Shown here: in pieces, positions 62,058 to 64,000 of the stretch
Numbering within the stretch: position 1 is the first letter of the stretch
How the letters are laid out: every line of letters begins with the position of its first letter
Origin: Pseudomonadota bacterium
GTDB taxonomy: Bacteria > Pseudomonadota > Alphaproteobacteria > Rhizobiales > Xanthobacteraceae
Assembly (NCBI GenBank): GCA_018242205.1
Contig: JAFECJ010000013.1
Location: 1-64,000, forward strand
Direction of reading: 5' to 3'
Length of the DNA stretch: 64,000 bases
Notes under the pieces: model-generated
Told to the model about the DNA's origin: nothing
What the model saw: the letters and a program-made list of their open reading frames with translations, nothing else
The model's database searches: none
Position numbers and translations under genes: made by a program

Positions 62058-62096
62058 TGTATTGACGATGTCAATACATAATTATAGGATCAATAC
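62058..62096 (+). promoter_or_regulatory. Promoter and palindromic operator of the TacA-TacT-type operon
   Basis: Perfect 9-bp arms TGTATTGAC (62058-62066) and GTCAATACA (62070-62078) flank GAT. A third half-site TCAATAC is at 62090-62096. A -35 box TTGACG (62062-62067) overlaps the palindrome, and TAGGAT at 62085-62090 is a -10 candidate at 17-base spacing. This fits autorepression by the ribbon-helix-helix antitoxin. The surrounding 61851-62146 is AT-rich and otherwise empty. Confidence 0.65.
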
Positions 62097-62146
62097 GTAA
62101 GCTCCAATCGACGCGCCAAGGCGCATCAGTGACCAAGGAAACCGCC

Positions 62147-62455
62147 ATGTCTACCGCCGCAACAATGGAGCGCCACAGGGAGACAAGTCAGCGACGTGAC
62201 GCAGTAATCAATGTGCGTCTAACCACTAAGCTGCGCGATCTAATTGACCGCGCCGCTGAAGTTGTTGGAAAAACTCGTAGTGATTTTATCTTGGAGAGCG
62301 CTCACAAACACGCGATCGACGTACTGTTGGATCAGCGCCTGTTTACGCTTGATTCCAAGCAGTACGACGAATTCCTACGAGTATTGGATCAACCAGCAGA
62401 GCCTAACGCGCGACTTAAACAACTTTTCGCGAGTAAATCTCCGTGGGAGAAGTAA
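62147..62455 (+). CDS. DUF1778/TacA-type antitoxin
   Basis: The 102-residue protein has an N-terminal ribbon-helix-helix DNA-binding domain (about residues 16-55: DAVINVRLTTKLRDLIDRAA, then GKTRSDFILESA). A C-terminal toxin-neutralising tail follows (FTLDSKQYDEFLRVLDQP, then LKQLFASKSPWE), as in TacA-type antitoxins of GNAT toxins. AAGGA lies 7 bases before the ATG at 62147; a GTG at 62129 adds six residues. It overlaps the toxin gene by 13 bases and probably represses the operon through the upstream palindrome. Confidence 0.92.
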   Translation: MSTAATMERHRETSQRRDAVINVRLTTKLRDLIDRAAEVVGKTRSDFILESAHKHAIDVLLDQRLFTLDSKQYDEFLRVLDQPAEPNARLKQLFASKSPWEK

Positions 62456-62967
62456 CTCCATACTCTCAAGCAACGCTGGCGGCCTTATCGCCGCCAGCAC
62501 CTTTCTCAGCAACGCTCGATGCCACTGGATTTGATTGTGGCAAGGTTGCGTTGAACGATTGGATTCGAGACACGGCAGGCCGTTCTGAGGGGCGGACGGC
62601 ACGCTGTGTTGTTGTAACGCGGAACAACAGCATCGTCGGATTCTATTGTCTCGCCGCGGGGGCCGTTCAACACCAGGGCGCGCCTCGCAAGCTCCGGCAA
62701 AATTCACCTGATCCCATTCCGGTCGTGATTATCGGGCGGCTTGCCGTCGACAAAAGGCTGCAAGGCCTGGGAATTGGTCGCGGACTTCTAAAGGACGCAC
62801 TTCTACGTATCACAAAAGCCTCGGAGCTAGTCGGAGCTCGTGCGGTTATCGTCCATGCAGTGGATCAAGAGGCTGTACCATTTTATGCAAGGTATGGGTT
62901 TCGATCTTTTCCGATGGGCAACCAAACGCTCTATTTGACGATTGAAGACATTGTGGCCTCGCTCTGA
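62443..62967 (+). CDS. TacT-type GNAT acetyltransferase toxin
   Basis: The 174-residue GNAT protein resembles TacT/AtaT2 toxins, which acetylate the amino group of charged tRNAs and stop translation. The acetyl-CoA loop Gln107-Gly-Leu-Gly-Ile-Gly112 lies in GRLAVDKRLQGLGIGRGLL, and Tyr148 in VPFYARYGF matches the catalytic tyrosine region. FDCGKVALNDWIR near 30-42 is typical of the toxin branch. It starts with a GTG inside the antitoxin gene, the usual coupled arrangement. Confidence 0.92.
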   Translation: MGEVTPYSQATLAALSPPAPFSATLDATGFDCGKVALNDWIRDTAGRSEGRTARCVVVTRNNSIVGFYCLAAGAVQHQGAPRKLRQNSPDPIPVVIIGRLAVDKRLQGLGIGRGLLKDALLRITKASELVGARAVIVHAVDQEAVPFYARYGFRSFPMGNQTLYLTIEDIVASL

Positions 62968-63036
62968 CTGTTGAGACACTTACTTTTGTCCGCAATGCAG
63001 CCTTCGTGGGCATGAGCGTTGCGGGTGCCGCAAACA

Positions 63037-63065
63037 AAAACCCCGGGCGATGAGCCCGGGGTTTT
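63037..63065. terminator. Bidirectional intrinsic terminator after the toxin gene
   Basis: AAAACCCCGGGC at 63037-63048 and GCCCGGGGTTTT at 63054-63065 are perfect arms with loop GATGA. A/T tracts on both sides allow termination in both directions, for the toxin operon and for the minus-strand FAH-family gene. Confidence 0.9.
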
Positions 63066-63092
63066 GCGTATCGCGGATATTGCCGAGGTGCC

Positions 63093-63147
63093 GCCCCCTC
63101 TCCCGGCGCGCTTTCGCGCGCCACCCTCTCCCACAAGGGGAGGGGGG
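63093..63147. repeat. CT/AG-rich palindromic intergenic repeat
   Basis: A perfect hairpin GGCGCGC/GCGCGCC (63105-63122, loop TTTC) is flanked by CCCCTCTCCC on the left and CCCTCTCCCAC...GGGGAGGGG on the right. It is of a repeat type I recall from Rhizobiales genomes and does not code. Confidence 0.6.
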
Positions 63148-63164
63148 AAAGCGCGTGCGCCGCC

Positions 63165-63207
63165 CATCCTTCGAGACGCGCCGCGTTGCGGCGCTCCTCA
63201 GGATGAG
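63165..63207 (-). repeat. Imperfect palindromic intergenic repeat, copy 2 (inverted)
   Basis: Read on the minus strand it begins CTCATCCTGAGGAGC and ends GTCTCGAAGGATG, matching copy 1 at 61240-61293 in the outer parts, with a different inner stem (GCGCC GCAAC GCGGCGC). The two copies face each other across the toxin-antitoxin islet. Confidence 0.8.
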
Positions 63208-63222
63208 GCCGGGCTTTGGCGC

Positions 63223-64000
63223 TTACTTCTTAAACGCCACGATCTTCTGACGCTGCTCGCCCAGGCCGTCGATGCCGAGGGTGACGACGTCGCCGGCCTT
63301 GAGGAACTGCGGGGTCGGCTTCATGCCGAGGCCGACGCCCGGCGGCGTGCCGGTGATGATGATGTCGCCCGGATTGAGCACGAACATCTGCGAGCAGTAC
63401 CAGACGATGAACTCGCAATCGAACACCATGGTCTTGGTGTTGCCGCGCTGGCGCGGCTCGCCGTTGACGTCGAGCCACATGTTGAGGTTCTGCGGGTTCT
63501 TCATCTCGTCCTTGGTGACGAACCACGGGCCGATCGGGCCGAAGGTCTCGCAGCTCTTGCCCTTGCCCCACTGGCCGCCGGAGCGCTCGATCTGGAAGTT
63601 GCGCTCGGACACGTCGTTGGCGAGGAAGTAGCCGGCGATGGCGTCCTTGGCTTTCGACTTGTCGAGGTAGCGGGCGCGCTTGCCGATGACGATGCCGAGC
63701 TCGATTTCCCAGTCGAGCTTCAGCGATTCCTTCGGCACGATGGTGTCGTCGTTCGGGCCGCAGATCGACGAGGTGTGCTTCCAGAAGATCACCGGCTCCT
63801 TCGGCACCGGCAGGCCGGCCTCGGCGGCGTGGTCGGAGTAGTTGAGCCCGATGGCGACGAAGTTCCTGACGTTGCCCATGCAGGCGCCGAGGCGCGGCTT
63901 GCCGGCGACCGGCTTCATGCGCTTGAGGTTGAGCTTCTTGATCTTGGCGAGGCCGCCCGCGGCGATCATGTCGCCGTCGATGTCCTTCACCACCCGCGAC
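63223..64000 (-). CDS. Fumarylacetoacetate hydrolase-family protein (ureidoglycolate lyase-like), 5' end outside the window
   Basis: At least 256 residues are visible. The FAH domain has NFVAIGLNYSDHAAEAGLPV, the metal-binding LDWEIELGIVIGK, NDVSERNFQIERSGGQWGKG and TGTPPGVGLGMKP near the C-terminus. The full family length is about 280, and the frame is still open at the window edge, so the start is probably beyond 64000. The best guesses are ureidoglycolate lyase or 2-hydroxyhepta-2,4-diene-1,7-dioate isomerase/acylpyruvase; sequence alone does not decide. It belongs to a different branch from the FAH gene at 8518. Confidence 0.88.
   Translation of the reverse strand, partial: SRVVKDIDGDMIAAGGLAKIKKLNLKRMKPVAGKPRLGACMGNVRNFVAIGLNYSDHAAEAGLPVPKEPVIFWKHTSSICGPNDDTIVPKESLKLDWEIELGIVIGKRARYLDKSKAKDAIAGYFLANDVSERNFQIERSGGQWGKGKSCETFGPIGPWFVTKDEMKNPQNLNMWLDVNGEPRQRGNTKTMVFDCEFIVWYCSQMFVLNPGDIIITGTPPGVGLGMKPTPQFLKAGDVVTLGIDGLGEQRQKIVAFKK

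Overview
The window is GC-rich, densely coded DNA that looks like an alphaproteobacterium of the order Rhizobiales, most likely the Bradyrhizobium, Rhodopseudomonas, Pseudolabrys or Xanthobacteraceae side. The grounds are the gene families (ureG, Liv-type transporters, a gnnA/gnnB-like pair, an Omp25/31-like porin, gene-transfer-agent-like packaging genes), small palindromic intergenic repeats that I recall from that order, and a perfect CtrA-type box. The assignment rests on family recognition only; no search was run.

Layout. 0-9.3 kb, nitrogen and catabolism: ureG behind a strongly structured non-coding element, a glycine-zipper protein, an amidase, a MarR regulator, a five-gene branched-chain amino acid/amide-type ABC transporter, and a fumarylpyruvate hydrolase-like enzyme. 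9.5-9.8 kb holds an isolated small protein resembling a mainly eukaryotic beta-sandwich family, behind an AT-rich upstream region. 9.9-25 kb is the lipopolysaccharide core region: an MsbA-like exporter, galE, waaC, kdsD, waaF, hldD, hldE, two family-2 glycosyltransferases, an O-antigen ligase, a third GT9 enzyme, and a WecA-like/GT4 pair.

25.3-42.7 kb is the most distinctive part. It is a mostly one-directional run led by an RfaH/NusG-like antiterminator and made almost entirely of sugar-nucleotide and sugar-modifying enzymes: a TylC3/EvaC-like C-methyltransferase, two or three DegT-type aminotransferases, an RmlC-like epimerase, FdtA-like isomerase, methyltransferases (one frameshifted), nucleotide-sugar dehydrogenase, epimerases, gmd/fcl, a gnnA/gnnB-like pair, an unusual kinase-nucleotidyltransferase fusion and manC. 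It has no recognisable glycosyltransferase, flippase or polymerase, so the products are probably handed to machinery coded elsewhere. Its head looks like a pathway to a C-methylated (branched) amino sugar, and an ops-like hairpin lies upstream of the antiterminator gene.

42.8-58.9 kb is housekeeping and respiration: murJ, an RND efflux pair, an orphan molybdenum hydroxylase large subunit followed by two c-type cytochromes, a DMT exporter, a stand-alone Lrp ligand-binding domain, a TPP-riboswitch-controlled thiMED operon, an orphan TRAP binding protein and an Omp25/31-like porin. 59-61.2 kb carries a terminase small/large pair with no following head genes. From 61.2 to 63.2 kb a lower-GC islet with a TacA-TacT toxin-antitoxin pair and two small genes lies between inverted copies of an intergenic repeat. 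The window ends inside a second fumarylacetoacetate hydrolase-family gene. I saw no tRNA, rRNA, CRISPR array or insertion sequence.
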